The notes beneath the pieces are model-generated. The model was not told where the DNA came from and did no database searches. It worked only from the letters and a program-made list of their open reading frames with translations. Source: Aldehydirespirator sp965220345 (lineage in GTDB: Bacteria > Actinomycetota > Acidimicrobiia > Acidimicrobiales > Aldehydirespiratoraceae). Taken from it: DNA of 64,000 nt. Shown piece after piece: positions 46,696 through 56,098 of this stretch (positions within the stretch are counted from its first letter, which is position 1; every line of letters starts with the position of its first letter). Both the position numbers and the translations under genes were made by a program. Where the stretch lies: the NCBI GenBank assembly GCA_965220345.1, contig OZ244822.1, positions 930,001 through 994,000 on the forward strand. Direction: 5' to 3'.

Positions 46696-48834
46696 GTTTG
46701 ACTCGGCTGGAGTGAAGCGCCTAGTCCAAGCTTGTAACAGACGATCCAGCAGCATCGCCAGCAAAACGATGGCTAGACCAGCCACAAAACCTGATCCGAC
46801 AGAGTCGGTGCGACGCAAGCCTTTCACTGTTTCAAGACCCAGACCACCGCCGCCGACAAGCCCAGCAATGACGACCATCGCCAATACCAGCATTACGGTC
46901 TGGTTGATGCCAGCCATGATGCTCGGCGCGGCCAAAGGCAGCTGCACTTTGCGCAGTGTTTGACCTCTGGTAGCACCAAAAGCTTTAGAGGCTTCGGTTG
47001 CTTCGCCTGCGACCTGTCGAATCCCCAGATTGGTGAGCCTGGTTGCTGCTGGCAGAGCGTAGAGAACCGAGGCAATAATCCCTGGGATCCGCCCAACGTT
47101 GAACATGATGATCACCGGCACTAGCAGCACAAAACTGGGAATGGTCTGCAAAAAGTCAAGCACCGGTTTGAGAAGCCGCTCGAAACGGTCGCTACGAGCT
47201 GCAAGAACTCCTAGCGGAATTCCGCAGATGATCGCCATGATTACCGCAACGATTACTTGAGCCAGAGTATCCAGCGAAAGAGTCCACATTCCTAGAAACC
47301 CCAGGCCAGCCGTGCAGCCGACACAGAAAGTTGCCAAATGAGCGCCCCCTAGCCGCCAACCAGCCAACGCCACAGCCAGCACAATCACCGGCCAAGCAAG
47401 GTCTGCGCTAAGCAGTTCACGCAATGGTGTCACGGCATAAATCGTGATCGAGTCGCTAAACCAGCCGGTGCCGAACCAGGTTCCGCCGATCTCATAAAGG
47501 TTGTCTCGTACCCAGTCCACCAGCCAGTCGATCGCTCCCGCAAACGAAAAACTCAAAGCAGCAGGGAACTCGGGTCTGCCAGCGAGGACACCAACAAAGG
47601 TGCCTATCACAAGCACAAAACAGCCCAGAATTCGACGTGGCTGATGCCTCAGCGCGTTAAGACCCGCGACTTGTTGCAGAGGTCGTGCCAACCAGGCACC
47701 CAGCTCACAGATTTTTTGATCCAGCGCACTCAAAGTCGTCTCAAAGCTTTTTACGACCCCAAACCGTTCGGCTGTATCAGGAAGTATCCGCAGTCGGCGG
47801 TGACGCGCCCCCAAACCGGCAGCACCGTGAGTGACGCGATCTAACAGCATCGCCAGCACCACAATCGCCAAGCCAGCCTCCAAAGCACGGCCCACGAACA
47901 GCCGCCTCAGTGATTCCAACACCACTTGGCCGAGACCGCCTGCACCAATCAGAGCGGCGATCACCACGATGCTCAAAGCCATCATGATCGTCTGGTTGAC
48001 ACCGGTTAGCACGCTCGGCAAAGCCTGCGGCAGTTGGACTTTGCGTAATGTCTGGCGCGGCGTAGCACCAAACATTTCGGCGGCTTCTACTGTGGCTGGT
48101 GACACTGTTCGAATACCCAGGTCAGTGAGCCTGATCACCGGTGGCAGAGAGTAGATCACGGTGGCGATGATCGCTGGGACTCGCGCCACCCCAAACAAAA
48201 GCACCACCGGTATTAGATACACGAACGCTGGCAAGGTCTGCATGGCATCAAGCAACGGTCGCAGAGCCTGCTGCAGCCGGTCGCGGCGCGATGACAAGAT
48301 CCCCAGCGGCACACCAATCGCTACCGAAATAGTCACCGCAACAGTCATCAAAGCCACCGTTTGCAGGCTCTCTTCCCACAAGCCGATAGCGCCGAAGTAG
48401 CCAACGCCGACTGCGGAGATTAGCCCGGCACGTAGTCCCAGAGCCGAGGTAGCAATCATGGCACCGGCAGCTACCACCACGAACCACGGCAACCACAACA
48501 AGAAGCTCTCCACAGTACGCAGAACCCAGTCGATGGAGTCGCTTATCGGGTTGAAAATCCACGAGAAACTCCAATGGGTGGTCTGGTTGTCGATCACCCA
48601 GCGGCGGGCATCGTCAATCCAGTCCGCTAAAGGAATCGTCCACGAATCTGGGAACGTCCCCACCGAACTAAGCGCAAGCTGAACCGCTACAACGACCGCC
48701 AAACCGATGGCTAGAGCACCGCCCGATCGCCATCTACGTTGCCGTTCCTGCTCAAGTCGAGAGGCCAGACGATTCGCTGCCTCCGACGGCTCAGCTCTTG
48801 ACGCAGTTGCGGTCTGAGGAGCTACAGCGGTCAC
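46690..48834 (-). CDS. Glycine betaine/proline-type ABC permease with two fused permease domains
   Basis: 714 residues from GTG 48834; the open frame continues upstream into the ATPase gene, but that part is not conserved. Two ProW-like halves are present, each with its own EAA loop: EAAEMFGATPRQTLRKVQLP, then in the second half EASKAFGATRGQTLRKVQLP. Each half also has the 'QTLPAFVYLIPVV' / 'QTIPSFVLLVPVI' segment. The halves are joined by a cytosolic linker and extra membrane segments near the middle. One polypeptide may thus supply both permease subunits. It follows the ATPase gene by 55 bp. Confidence 0.9.
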   Translation of the reverse strand: MTAVAPQTATASRAEPSEAANRLASRLEQERQRRWRSGGALAIGLAVVVAVQLALSSVGTFPDSWTIPLADWIDDARRWVIDNQTTHWSFSWIFNPISDSIDWVLRTVESFLLWLPWFVVVAAGAMIATSALGLRAGLISAVGVGYFGAIGLWEESLQTVALMTVAVTISVAIGVPLGILSSRRDRLQQALRPLLDAMQTLPAFVYLIPVVLLFGVARVPAIIATVIYSLPPVIRLTDLGIRTVSPATVEAAEMFGATPRQTLRKVQLPQALPSVLTGVNQTIMMALSIVVIAALIGAGGLGQVVLESLRRLFVGRALEAGLAIVVLAMLLDRVTHGAAGLGARHRRLRILPDTAERFGVVKSFETTLSALDQKICELGAWLARPLQQVAGLNALRHQPRRILGCFVLVIGTFVGVLAGRPEFPAALSFSFAGAIDWLVDWVRDNLYEIGGTWFGTGWFSDSITIYAVTPLRELLSADLAWPVIVLAVALAGWRLGGAHLATFCVGCTAGLGFLGMWTLSLDTLAQVIVAVIMAIICGIPLGVLAARSDRFERLLKPVLDFLQTIPSFVLLVPVIIMFNVGRIPGIIASVLYALPAATRLTNLGIRQVAGEATEASKAFGATRGQTLRKVQLPLAAPSIMAGINQTVMLVLAMVVIAGLVGGGGLGLETVKGLRRTDSVGSGFVAGLAIVLLAMLLDRLLQAWTRRFTPAESNS

Positions 48835-48889
48835 AACAAGGCTGCGATCATGAAACTTTTGCGGGCGGAGGGCTGCGAGATTGTTGCGT

Positions 48890-49969
48890 TCACGGTGCTG
48901 CGGGTTCCAGCGGGTCGGGGGTTGATGCGTCGGGGCGAGCGTTTTCGTCAAGCAACGATGCCACACGAACACGGTCGACAACACCGACCACTTTGCCATG
49001 CTCATCAGCAACCCCCAGCGGACTGGGGTCAGCCAGCAGTCTGGGCAAAACATCATCTAGCACAGCGCTGAAGCTCACCGGTTGCGATGAAGGGGGTTCG
49101 CCTTGCAGCGGCTGCATCACCGAAGAGACCGTTATTACTTTGGTTTTGGGGGCATCGGTGGTGAACTCTCGCACATAGTCATCCGCTGGGGCTGACACGA
49201 TCTGCTCTGGGGTTCCCACCTGCACGAATTCGCCGTCTTTCATAATGGCGATGCGATCCCCGAGTTTCAGCGCTTCATGAAAATCGTGGGTGATGAACAC
49301 CAGCGTTCGTCGCATGTCAGCTTGCAGTGACAGCAGCTCGTCTTGCATGTCTCGGCGGATTAATGGATCCAACGCCGAGAAAGGCTCATCAAAGAAAAGG
49401 ATTTCTGGTTCTACGCAAAGCGCTCGGGCCAAACCGACCCTCTGCTGCATTCCACCAGAAAGCTGCTGCGGGAAATGATCAGCCCATTCGGCGAGGCCCA
49501 CCACCGAAAGCACGTTCATGGCGCGCTCATAGCGGTCGGCTTTGTCTGTGCCTTGTATCTCCAAACCGAAAGCGACGTTGTCGATCACTTTACGGTGTGG
49601 GAACAGCCCGAAATGCTGAAACACCATCGACAGGCGCTTGCGGCGCAGTTCGCGCAGCTGCGGTCCGTCAAGATCGCCGATCTCTGTGCCGTTGATTTTG
49701 ACGGTGCCACTAGTTGGCTCAATCAGCCGTGACAAGCAGCGAATCAAAGTTGATTTGCCTGAACCAGAAAGACCCATCACCACAAAGATCTCGCCGTGCC
49801 CTACCGAGAAGCTGGCATTGTCTACTGCCAGCAGGCAACCTGTTTCTTCGAGCAGGCGCCGACGGTCACAGCCATCGGCCAGCAGGCTTCGTGCGGATGC
49901 CAGATTTTCTCCGAACACCTTGGTGAGCTCGTGACACTCCAAAGGTGGCTGGCTCTGATTGACGATCAC
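48890..49969 (-). CDS. Glycine betaine/proline ABC transporter ATPase (ProV-like)
   Basis: 359 residues. The ProV-specific N-terminal stretch before Walker A (LECHELTKVFGENLASARSL) is followed by GLSGSGKST near residue 70, Q-loop VFQHFGLFPHRKV, signature LSGGMQQRVGLARAL, and Walker B ILFFDEPFSALDP. The C-terminal about 80 residues form a single short CBS-like segment (ITVSSVMQPLQGE, then GVADEHGKVVGVVDRVRV), shorter than the usual pair of CBS repeats that sense ionic strength. First gene of the leftward pair with the fused permease. Confidence 0.92.
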   Translation of the reverse strand: MIVNQSQPPLECHELTKVFGENLASARSLLADGCDRRRLLEETGCLLAVDNASFSVGHGEIFVVMGLSGSGKSTLIRCLSRLIEPTSGTVKINGTEIGDLDGPQLRELRRKRLSMVFQHFGLFPHRKVIDNVAFGLEIQGTDKADRYERAMNVLSVVGLAEWADHFPQQLSGGMQQRVGLARALCVEPEILFFDEPFSALDPLIRRDMQDELLSLQADMRRTLVFITHDFHEALKLGDRIAIMKDGEFVQVGTPEQIVSAPADDYVREFTTDAPKTKVITVSSVMQPLQGEPPSSQPVSFSAVLDDVLPRLLADPSPLGVADEHGKVVGVVDRVRVASLLDENARPDASTPDPLEPAAP

Positions 49970-50145
49970 CGCTAATCAATCTAGTATGACGACTCTGAGA
50001 GGTCACATGAACCTACGCTGTTGCGATTAACTCAGCCGTTGGCACATGCGAAGATCTCACAGCAACACACAACACAAATGCTTTTGCCAGCAACTACACA
50101 GGACAACCACACAAACTGACGATTCCAGGATCTGGAGGGAACCGA

Positions 50146-51096
50146 ATGAGGAATAAATTATTTTGGAAGCTGCTTGCGGTTATCGCTGCTTTCGGCTTGC
50201 TGGCCGCGGCCTGCGGTGACGACGATGATGACAGCGAGTCGGGCGCTGATCTTGGCGAGATCACCACTATTGAGTTGGTGGCGAACCCGTGGACCGGCTC
50301 TGCAGCGAACGTTCATGTCGCTAAGCAACTTCTAGAGCAGATCGGTTACACCGTCTCAGTCACCGACCTTGACGAGAATGCCCAGTGGCCGTCGATCAAC
50401 ACCGGCGAGCTGCACGCTTCACTTGAGGTTTGGCCTTCGGGTCACGCCGAGAACCGTGCCGACTTCATAGACAATCCCAACGGCAACGTCAGCGATGCCG
50501 GTCTGCTCGGGCCGATCGGTCAGATTGGTTGGTATCTGCCTGCCTACATGATTGAACAGAACCCGGCGCTGGCCAGCGCTGAAGGCTTTGGGGATCCGGC
50601 TTTGGCGGAGCTTTTCGCAACCGCTGAGACGGGCAGCAAAGGCCAGATCCTGCACGGTGATCCGAGCTGGGTGACCTTCGAGCAGGACATCATTGACGAT
50701 TTCGGCCTCGAACTGGAGATCGTCTACGCTGGCTCAGAAGATGCACTGCTAGCCGCCTTCGACGCAGCTTTCGCTCGTGAAGATCCAGTGCTGTCTTACT
50801 TCTGGACACCGCACGCGGCGTTCAACAATTTTGATTTGGTCGAGCTGGAACTTCCGCCCAACCCCGAAACCGGTGGCAAGTACTACCCGGCAGATGATCT
50901 TTTCAAGATTGTCTGGAGCGGTCTTGAGGAGGGTGCCCCAGCAGCCTGGGAATTGCTGCACAACTTCAACTACACCACCGCGGATCAGGTTTCGATGCTG
51001 GGTGCCATTGAAGGCGAAGGCAAAAGCGTTGAAGAGGCCGCGGCTGACTGGATCGCAGCCAACGAAGCTGTCTGGAGCGCCTGGCTACCCACCTAA
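50146..51096 (+). CDS. Glycine betaine-type ABC binding lipoprotein (OpuAC/ProX-like)
   Basis: 316 residues. Signal peptide with lipobox LLAAAC followed by a Gly-Asp run. The binding domain has ELVANPWTGSAANVHVAKQL, the aromatic WPSGHAENRADF, LGPIGQIGWYLPAYM and YFWTPHAAF. Trp and Tyr residues like these form the aromatic box for trimethylammonium groups in this family. GGAGGG lies nine bases before ATG. It is divergent from the ProV-permease genes and should be their receptor. Confidence 0.9.
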   Translation: MRNKLFWKLLAVIAAFGLLAAACGDDDDDSESGADLGEITTIELVANPWTGSAANVHVAKQLLEQIGYTVSVTDLDENAQWPSINTGELHASLEVWPSGHAENRADFIDNPNGNVSDAGLLGPIGQIGWYLPAYMIEQNPALASAEGFGDPALAELFATAETGSKGQILHGDPSWVTFEQDIIDDFGLELEIVYAGSEDALLAAFDAAFAREDPVLSYFWTPHAAFNNFDLVELELPPNPETGGKYYPADDLFKIVWSGLEEGAPAAWELLHNFNYTTADQVSMLGAIEGEGKSVEEAAADWIAANEAVWSAWLPT

Positions 51097-51146
51097 TCAC
51101 GCCAGCCGTGCCTGCAATACGCGACGGCTCTAACTAAAGCATTCAA

Positions 51147-51179
51147 GCAAGGGACCAGGGGTTTGCCCTGGTCCCTTGC
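51147..51179. terminator. Strong hairpin between convergent genes
   Basis: A perfect 14-bp stem (51147-51160 with 51166-51179, GCAAGGGACCAGGG and its complement) with loop GTTTG. The T-run after it is weak (GCGTTTGG). It lies between the binding-protein gene and the creatininase-family gene, which converge, and can serve both directions. Confidence 0.7.
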
Positions 51180-51197
51180 GCGTTTGGCTATGGCGCG

Positions 51198-52016
51198 TTA
51201 AGGCTTTTGACCAAAGTTAAAAGCAGCGATCTCGGCCATCTGTTCTCCGAGCAACGAAACAGCTGTCTCGAAAAGCTGTTTGCCTTCCTCAGCATTGGCA
51301 CCAGTGGGGTCGCCGATATGACCATCAGGCCCGAAGTCGTTAGAGAGCCAGCCAAACGAAACCGACCCGCCAAAACGCACATGGCGATTCGTAGCTAGGC
51401 CTTCAGGAACTGCCCGTTGCGCTCGTTCAAGATGCACAAGATGAGGTCGCAAATGCATGAACACCGACGTTTCGCTGTGGCCGCCATGGATGCCCATTCC
51501 CAACTCCGAGTCTGGCGAAGCGCCCCCTTGATCAGGAGGCACAAAAGGATGCACTAGGAAAGTCATCAGACCGTGCTGCAAGCGGATCTCACGACAGGCC
51601 ACGTTCAACAGAGCCGAGTTGCCGCCGTGACCGTTGAGAAACACCAACCTTTGTGCCGCAGTGGTAGCCACGCTTCGACCGATGTCGCGCAATACCGCCA
51701 GCAGGGTCTCCGCCGACAGCCACAAAGTGCCCGCAGACCAAGCATGCTCGTTGGACTTGGACACCGACAAAGTCGGCAAAAGCCACAGGTCGTAGATGTC
51801 TCCGTGCTCAGCTACAAGCGCTGCCGCTGACTCATGAGCGATCACATGATCCACCGACAAAGGAAGATGCGAACCATGCTGCTCCACCGCACCGATCGGC
51901 TGAATGATGACTGCCGACTCGGTGATCTGTTCAGCGATTTCAGGACCGCTGAGTTCATCTAAGCGCCTGAAACGCACTTGAGTGTCTAGAGCTGCTTGCG
52001 GGGCTTGTCCGGTCAT
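51198..52016 (-). CDS. Creatininase family protein
   Basis: 272 residues from ATG 52016, which follows the previous stop by seven bases; a longer frame to 52151 lies inside that previous gene. Metal-binding motifs are IIQPIGAVEQHGSHLPLSVD, FLNGHGGNSALL and HGGHSETSVF. The family contains creatininase, MftE-like peptidases and FAPy deformylase-like enzymes, all metal-dependent amide hydrolases. The substrate cannot be fixed. Confidence 0.85.
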   Translation of the reverse strand: MTGQAPQAALDTQVRFRRLDELSGPEIAEQITESAVIIQPIGAVEQHGSHLPLSVDHVIAHESAAALVAEHGDIYDLWLLPTLSVSKSNEHAWSAGTLWLSAETLLAVLRDIGRSVATTAAQRLVFLNGHGGNSALLNVACREIRLQHGLMTFLVHPFVPPDQGGASPDSELGMGIHGGHSETSVFMHLRPHLVHLERAQRAVPEGLATNRHVRFGGSVSFGWLSNDFGPDGHIGDPTGANAEEGKQLFETAVSLLGEQMAEIAAFNFGQKP

Positions 52017-52023
52017 GGTGACT

Positions 52024-53622
52024 TCACGGTAGCGGGCTCCAAAACGACACAGTGCCAAGCCCGAGACTGACAACATCACCAGCACGGTCAAGGCGCGATA
52101 TTGCGGCGAAGTCACCTTCACCCGCTCTGACGGCACTGTAGGTAATGGCATCGCTATCGGGTGACCAGAGCCGCTGCGTTTCGTCGTATTGGTCAGAGAA
52201 AGGCAAGTAGTTGCGCAAAAAGGTCAAGCTTGGTGTGAACTGCGCCAGCTCAAAGGACTCATTGCTGTCCCAGACATGCCAAGCCATGAGATCAGCAGCG
52301 CCTCTCGGGGTGGTAGTAGCCATCAAAAGGCGTTGTCCGTCGGGGCTCCAGTCAACCCAAAGACCTGGCCCGGCTAGCGCTGCGGTTCGCTCGCCGCTAA
52401 TCAAATTGAGGACTTCGACAGAGCCTCGCAGAGATGATTGCGCGGCGACCACAGCGGCTCTGGCTGAAACCGCAAGCCGGGATGTGTCCGCGCTGGCTGT
52501 CGCAGCCGGGTCCGAGGGCTGGGCTGGCCGACTTGCGAAAGCTAAAGCAACACGGTCGCCATCGGGATGAACAGTCATTGCGGTTAATCCTGGGGCCGGG
52601 CCCAAGTTGCTAACGCTGTCATCGTCAAGATTACGTATACGCAGCTGCGCTGTTGCGGAGATTGCAGTGTCGTCACTGCTCTCGCTGGCATTGTCAGCAG
52701 CATCGTCGTCAACGTAGAGGAAGGCGTTCTGGCCCGGCACCCAAGCTGCTGCCTGGAATCCAGTTCCGACTGTTCCTAGCTCGGTGTAGTCATCAAGTTG
52801 GTCAGGGTCATCAAACAGCCGCAGCTGCGGTCCAGCATGCACTAACAGCCGCTGCCCGTCGGGTTCCCAAGCAACGAAAACACTGCTGCTGGTGAAAGTG
52901 TCAGGCGAAGTCGGTGCTCCGGTCCCATCAAGAATATCCATAGCTGTGCCGCCACTTGCACCAGTACCTAGCGCGACCAGTCTGGTGGTGTCATGGTTCC
53001 ACGAATAAAAGAAGTACGACCGGCGGGCATCAGAAGTTGTGACCTCTCTGCTGGCGATATCCATGACCGCTACTTGTGCGGCTCCAGTGTCGGGGCTTAT
53101 GAGAGTCGCTACCAGCTTGCTGCCGTCGCGCGACCAGGTCGGCTGGGTAACGATGTAGCCGGAACCTAGCTGACCCATATTTCGCCCGTCGGGTGCTAGC
53201 AGGGTCAAACCGGTCTGACCAGTAGTCGCGATCAGGCCACGACCAGAAAAAGCGGGCGGCTGCTCAGCGGGTATCTGCTCACTTGATGTTTGATCATTGT
53301 CTGCTCGAAGCCCCGGTTCCTGCTCGACTGCGGGTCCTGATTCTGGTTCAATGGCTTGAGTTTCAGATTCTGACTCGGGTTCGGATGCTTGGAGTTCAGG
53401 CTCTGGTTCGGATGCTTGGGGTTCCTGGTTCGGCGTGATCGGAGCAGTCTGTGAGTTTGCAGATTCTGCCTCTAGAGAAGCTGGCGTGCTGGACTCCGAT
53501 GCCGTTGAACAAGCCGCAGCAACCCAGAGACAAGCCGCAACCGTCGCAAGTTTGATACAGCAGCAGTCGCGAGCCTTGAAGGTGTCGCCTGTCCGCGGTT
53601 CTAGGGTTTCTAGGCAAGTCAC
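52024..53622 (-). CDS. Lipoprotein with TolB/WD40-like beta-propeller repeats
   Basis: 532 residues. N-terminal segment with lipobox VAAAC preceded by an unusual Cys triplet (RDCCCIK). A Pro/Glu/Gln/Ser-rich linker (about 45-120) contains repeated ASEPEPE-like units. Then a propeller of the PD40 type: PTWSRDGSKLVATLIS, FVAWEPDGQRLLVHAG, VHPDGDRVALAFA, VDWSPDGQRLLMA and RLWSPDSDAITYS, about 6 blades. Probably a surface-anchored protein that binds a ligand or partner. It is followed by the creatininase gene seven bases on, so both are likely co-transcribed. Confidence 0.8.
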   Translation of the reverse strand: MTCLETLEPRTGDTFKARDCCCIKLATVAACLWVAAACSTASESSTPASLEAESANSQTAPITPNQEPQASEPEPELQASEPESESETQAIEPESGPAVEQEPGLRADNDQTSSEQIPAEQPPAFSGRGLIATTGQTGLTLLAPDGRNMGQLGSGYIVTQPTWSRDGSKLVATLISPDTGAAQVAVMDIASREVTTSDARRSYFFYSWNHDTTRLVALGTGASGGTAMDILDGTGAPTSPDTFTSSSVFVAWEPDGQRLLVHAGPQLRLFDDPDQLDDYTELGTVGTGFQAAAWVPGQNAFLYVDDDAADNASESSDDTAISATAQLRIRNLDDDSVSNLGPAPGLTAMTVHPDGDRVALAFASRPAQPSDPAATASADTSRLAVSARAAVVAAQSSLRGSVEVLNLISGERTAALAGPGLWVDWSPDGQRLLMATTTPRGAADLMAWHVWDSNESFELAQFTPSLTFLRNYLPFSDQYDETQRLWSPDSDAITYSAVRAGEGDFAAISRLDRAGDVVSLGLGTVSFWSPLP

Positions 53623-53680
53623 GCCCCCGTAGTCTGCCCTGCGCTGGTGAAATGTTCGTGGGGTTAACTGGAAGGCTGCT

Positions 53681-54250
53681 TTAAAAAGGGTTGAAGCCCA
53701 TGCGGTTACGTATCGACACCAACTCTCCCAAATGGTTGTAGCCGTGACCTACAGCGCTCCATTGCAGAAACCAGGCCGCTGACTTGCCGTCCCACATCGA
53801 ATACAGCCAATCGAAACGGTCTTCGGGGGTGCCAATAGCTTGCAAGGCAGAGGCAGTGTCGGGGCGGTGGTCTAAGGCAGGCAGGCCATGGTCGTTGAGC
53901 CAAGTTGCTGTGGCATCGAATACCGCTAAGACGTATTCGCCGACCGCTTCAGGGTCAAGCACTTCGGTAAGTTCGCTGTCTTCGCCTTCAGCCAAACCCC
54001 GCCACAGGTCATCTGTCACTCCGAGGTGGTCGGTCCAGTCTTCAACAACAGCGGGGGCACCGCCACGAAGAGCGCCGTTCACGGCTAGATCGTGATGGCG
54101 TGCCAGATGCCACAGCACGTAGCTAGGAGCGATCCCGCCTCCGTCAGCTTTTTGACGCAACTTGTGAAGGGGTATCTGTTTCAGCACTCCGCCCTCAAGC
54201 CGCGCCCGCAAAGTCGTCAGGTCTTTAATGATCCAGTTGCACAAATCCAT
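53681..54250 (-). CDS. DinB-like superfamily protein
   Basis: 189 residues from ATG 54250 (MDLCNWIIKDL); the open frame extends to 54541, but that part overlaps the PPOX gene and is not conserved. Four-helix DinB-type features: LWHLARHHDLAVNG near residue 45 and HGYNHLGELVSIRNRMG at the end, giving the metal-binding His set. Members act as metal-dependent thiol transferases or have unknown roles. Confidence 0.75.
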   Translation of the reverse strand: MDLCNWIIKDLTTLRARLEGGVLKQIPLHKLRQKADGGGIAPSYVLWHLARHHDLAVNGALRGGAPAVVEDWTDHLGVTDDLWRGLAEGEDSELTEVLDPEAVGEYVLAVFDATATWLNDHGLPALDHRPDTASALQAIGTPEDRFDWLYSMWDGKSAAWFLQWSAVGHGYNHLGELVSIRNRMGFNPF

Positions 54251-54287
54251 GATTCGTCGTTGCCCTGCTGCCCTTTCTGATTGTGTC

Positions 54288-54809
54288 CTATTGCGTGCTC
54301 TGGGTGTAGCCAGCGCTGGGAGTCCAAGACTCGATAAGCAGTCTGTCACCATCAACCCGCACAAGAACAACCCTTCCGATCCGAGCCGTGAAAAGCTCCA
54401 TGCTTGACGGATCTTCGATCGGATAACGGTGACCGGCAATGAACTCGGCCTGCTGCGTTGAATCAGCAACAGCAACGATGCCAGCGATACGGGCATCGCC
54501 ATCGGGCAATCGTTCTGAGTCGGGGGCGCTGTGCAGCGCAAAACGAGGATCGTGACGCAGATCGCTGGCTTTGAGCGATCCCGGTGTCATCGCCAACCAA
54601 AGATGGCCTGAACGGATCGGTGCTTCCATGCCCGACAGTCGTGGTGAACCGTCACGACGCAGGGTGCCCATCACCACATGGCGGTGGCTTTCCATCCTGG
54701 CACGCACACGCTGAGCCAGATCACTAGCGTCCTGCTCAAAATCGGCCCATGACACAACCTCGGTCACGGCGGCTGTTTCATCTGTGTTGCCGCTCAGCTC
54801 ATCAGCCAC
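54288..54809 (-). CDS. Pyridoxamine 5'-phosphate oxidase family protein
   Basis: 173 residues. The split-barrel flavin-binding pattern is visible: RHVVMGTLRRDGSPRLSGME, LWLAMTPGSLKASDLRHDPR, FALHSAP. Actinobacterial members bind FMN, F420 or haem; cofactor not decidable. The next gene leftward (DinB-like) starts 37 bases after its stop, so a two-gene operon is likely. Confidence 0.85.
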   Translation of the reverse strand: MADELSGNTDETAAVTEVVSWADFEQDASDLAQRVRARMESHRHVVMGTLRRDGSPRLSGMEAPIRSGHLWLAMTPGSLKASDLRHDPRFALHSAPDSERLPDGDARIAGIVAVADSTQQAEFIAGHRYPIEDPSSMELFTARIGRVVLVRVDGDRLLIESWTPSAGYTQSTQ

Positions 54810-54955
54810 GCTGGCAATTTAGACCAGCTCTGCACCCAGTTTCGCAGGCAGGTTCCGAGTCTTTGTTTCAAAGCGATTCTCAGGGCTCCGCAAAGACCTC
54901 GGAATCCTCCATCAAGGTTTCTACAGGGCTCAAGGCCATCGCTAGAGTTCTGTTG

Positions 54956-55462
54956 ATGCGATTCGTGGTTCTGCAGGCTCATCCTCAGACAGACTGCTTG
55001 AATGTCGCGCTGCTTGATCGGATGGTAGAGGCTCTTAAAGCTTCTGGCCACGAAGTCCAGGTCGTGCGGCTAGCTCAAGGTGAGACGATTAGTGCATTGA
55101 ACATTGTCGGTGCCGAAGGTCTGATCTTGGTATATCCCACATGGTGGGGTGGATTGCCAGCACCACTTCTGGGCTGGGTGCAAAAGGAGGTCGTCGACTG
55201 GATTGACGGAACCGCTGAAACAGCTACCTCACCACTTCGCACCGTGAAACATCTGATAGCAGTCACCACCCACGGATCACCAAAGAGAGTTAACTGGCTG
55301 CAAGGCCAGCCAGGGTTTCAGCTGCTACGCCGCAGCATCGCTCGGCTGTGCGCTCCAGGTACCAGGTTGCGCTGGCTGGCTCTCTACGGTTTGGACCAGC
55401 GATCCGATGAGCGCATCACCGCTTTCATAGACCGTAGCGCCGAGCAATTAGCACGGCTCTAA
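54956..55462 (+). CDS. NAD(P)H-dependent oxidoreductase, flavodoxin-like
   Basis: 168 residues from ATG 54956, where the conserved part starts (MRFVVLQAHPQTDCLNVALL); TTG 54953 is an alternative. The flavodoxin_2 motif YPTWWGGLPAPLLGWVQKEV near residue 60 is typical of quinone reductases of the NQO/MdaB type. These two-electron reducing flavoproteins protect against quinones. A single gene, divergent from the PPOX gene. Confidence 0.85.
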   Translation: MRFVVLQAHPQTDCLNVALLDRMVEALKASGHEVQVVRLAQGETISALNIVGAEGLILVYPTWWGGLPAPLLGWVQKEVVDWIDGTAETATSPLRTVKHLIAVTTHGSPKRVNWLQGQPGFQLLRRSIARLCAPGTRLRWLALYGLDQRSDERITAFIDRSAEQLARL

Positions 55463-55504
55463 GAGCCCACGCCAAGCGCTGACAATTTTGTTTGTTGTAA
55501 CGGT

Positions 55505-55891
55505 TCAGCGAGCGGCTACCACAGCGATTTCTACTTTCCAAGACGCTTGAGCCAACTCTGGCACCACTACAAGCGTTGATGCTGCTAAATGGTCGCCCAA
55601 GAAACGGTCACGCTCGGCCATCACTGCGCCCAGATCCTGTCCAACAGTCACATAAGTAGTGACCGACACAATGTCGGTGGTTAAGAGTTGAGCTTCTGTG
55701 AGCATGGCTGAGATGTTCTGCCAGACAGTGGCTGCTTGCTCACCAACATCATCAGGCACCGAACCGTCGACTCGGGTAGGCACCACTCCAGAAGTGTGAA
55801 GCCATTTCTGAGCGCCGGTCGTAGCCACTGCATGGGCATAACGCGCTGGCGGAGGCGCAATATTGTCTGGTCGGACTATCTGTGAAGACAT
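55505..55891 (-). CDS. RidA (YjgF/UK114) family protein
   Basis: 128 residues from ATG 55891; a frame to 55924 adds 11 unconserved residues. Pattern: IAPPPARYAHAVATTG near 8-24, GQAATVWQNI-like EQAATVWQNISAMLTEAQL, SVTTYVTV and PELAQASWKVEIAVVAA. RidA proteins deaminate reactive enamine/imine intermediates. The catalytic Arg of the classic enzymes (in the C-terminal CRVEV-type motif) is not evident here: the segment reads SWKVEI. This may be a non-deaminating subgroup. Confidence 0.85.
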   Translation of the reverse strand: MSSQIVRPDNIAPPPARYAHAVATTGAQKWLHTSGVVPTRVDGSVPDDVGEQAATVWQNISAMLTEAQLLTTDIVSVTTYVTVGQDLGAVMAERDRFLGDHLAASTLVVVPELAQASWKVEIAVVAAR

Positions 55892-56098
55892 CGGCTGCGA
55901 CACTACCTGCACAACAAATGCCAATGCCTGTTGCTGTCCATCAGATTTAGCAACAACAGCAGGAGCCAGCAGGCAGCGTTAGGTGCTGCGCCTCAATGCT
56001 GTCCTAAACCCGCTCCTCAGTGCTGAGCCCTAGTGCTGCACCTTAGTGCTGCGCCTTAGTGCGGTGGACGCGTGTCGTTGGCGTGACACACTTGGCAT

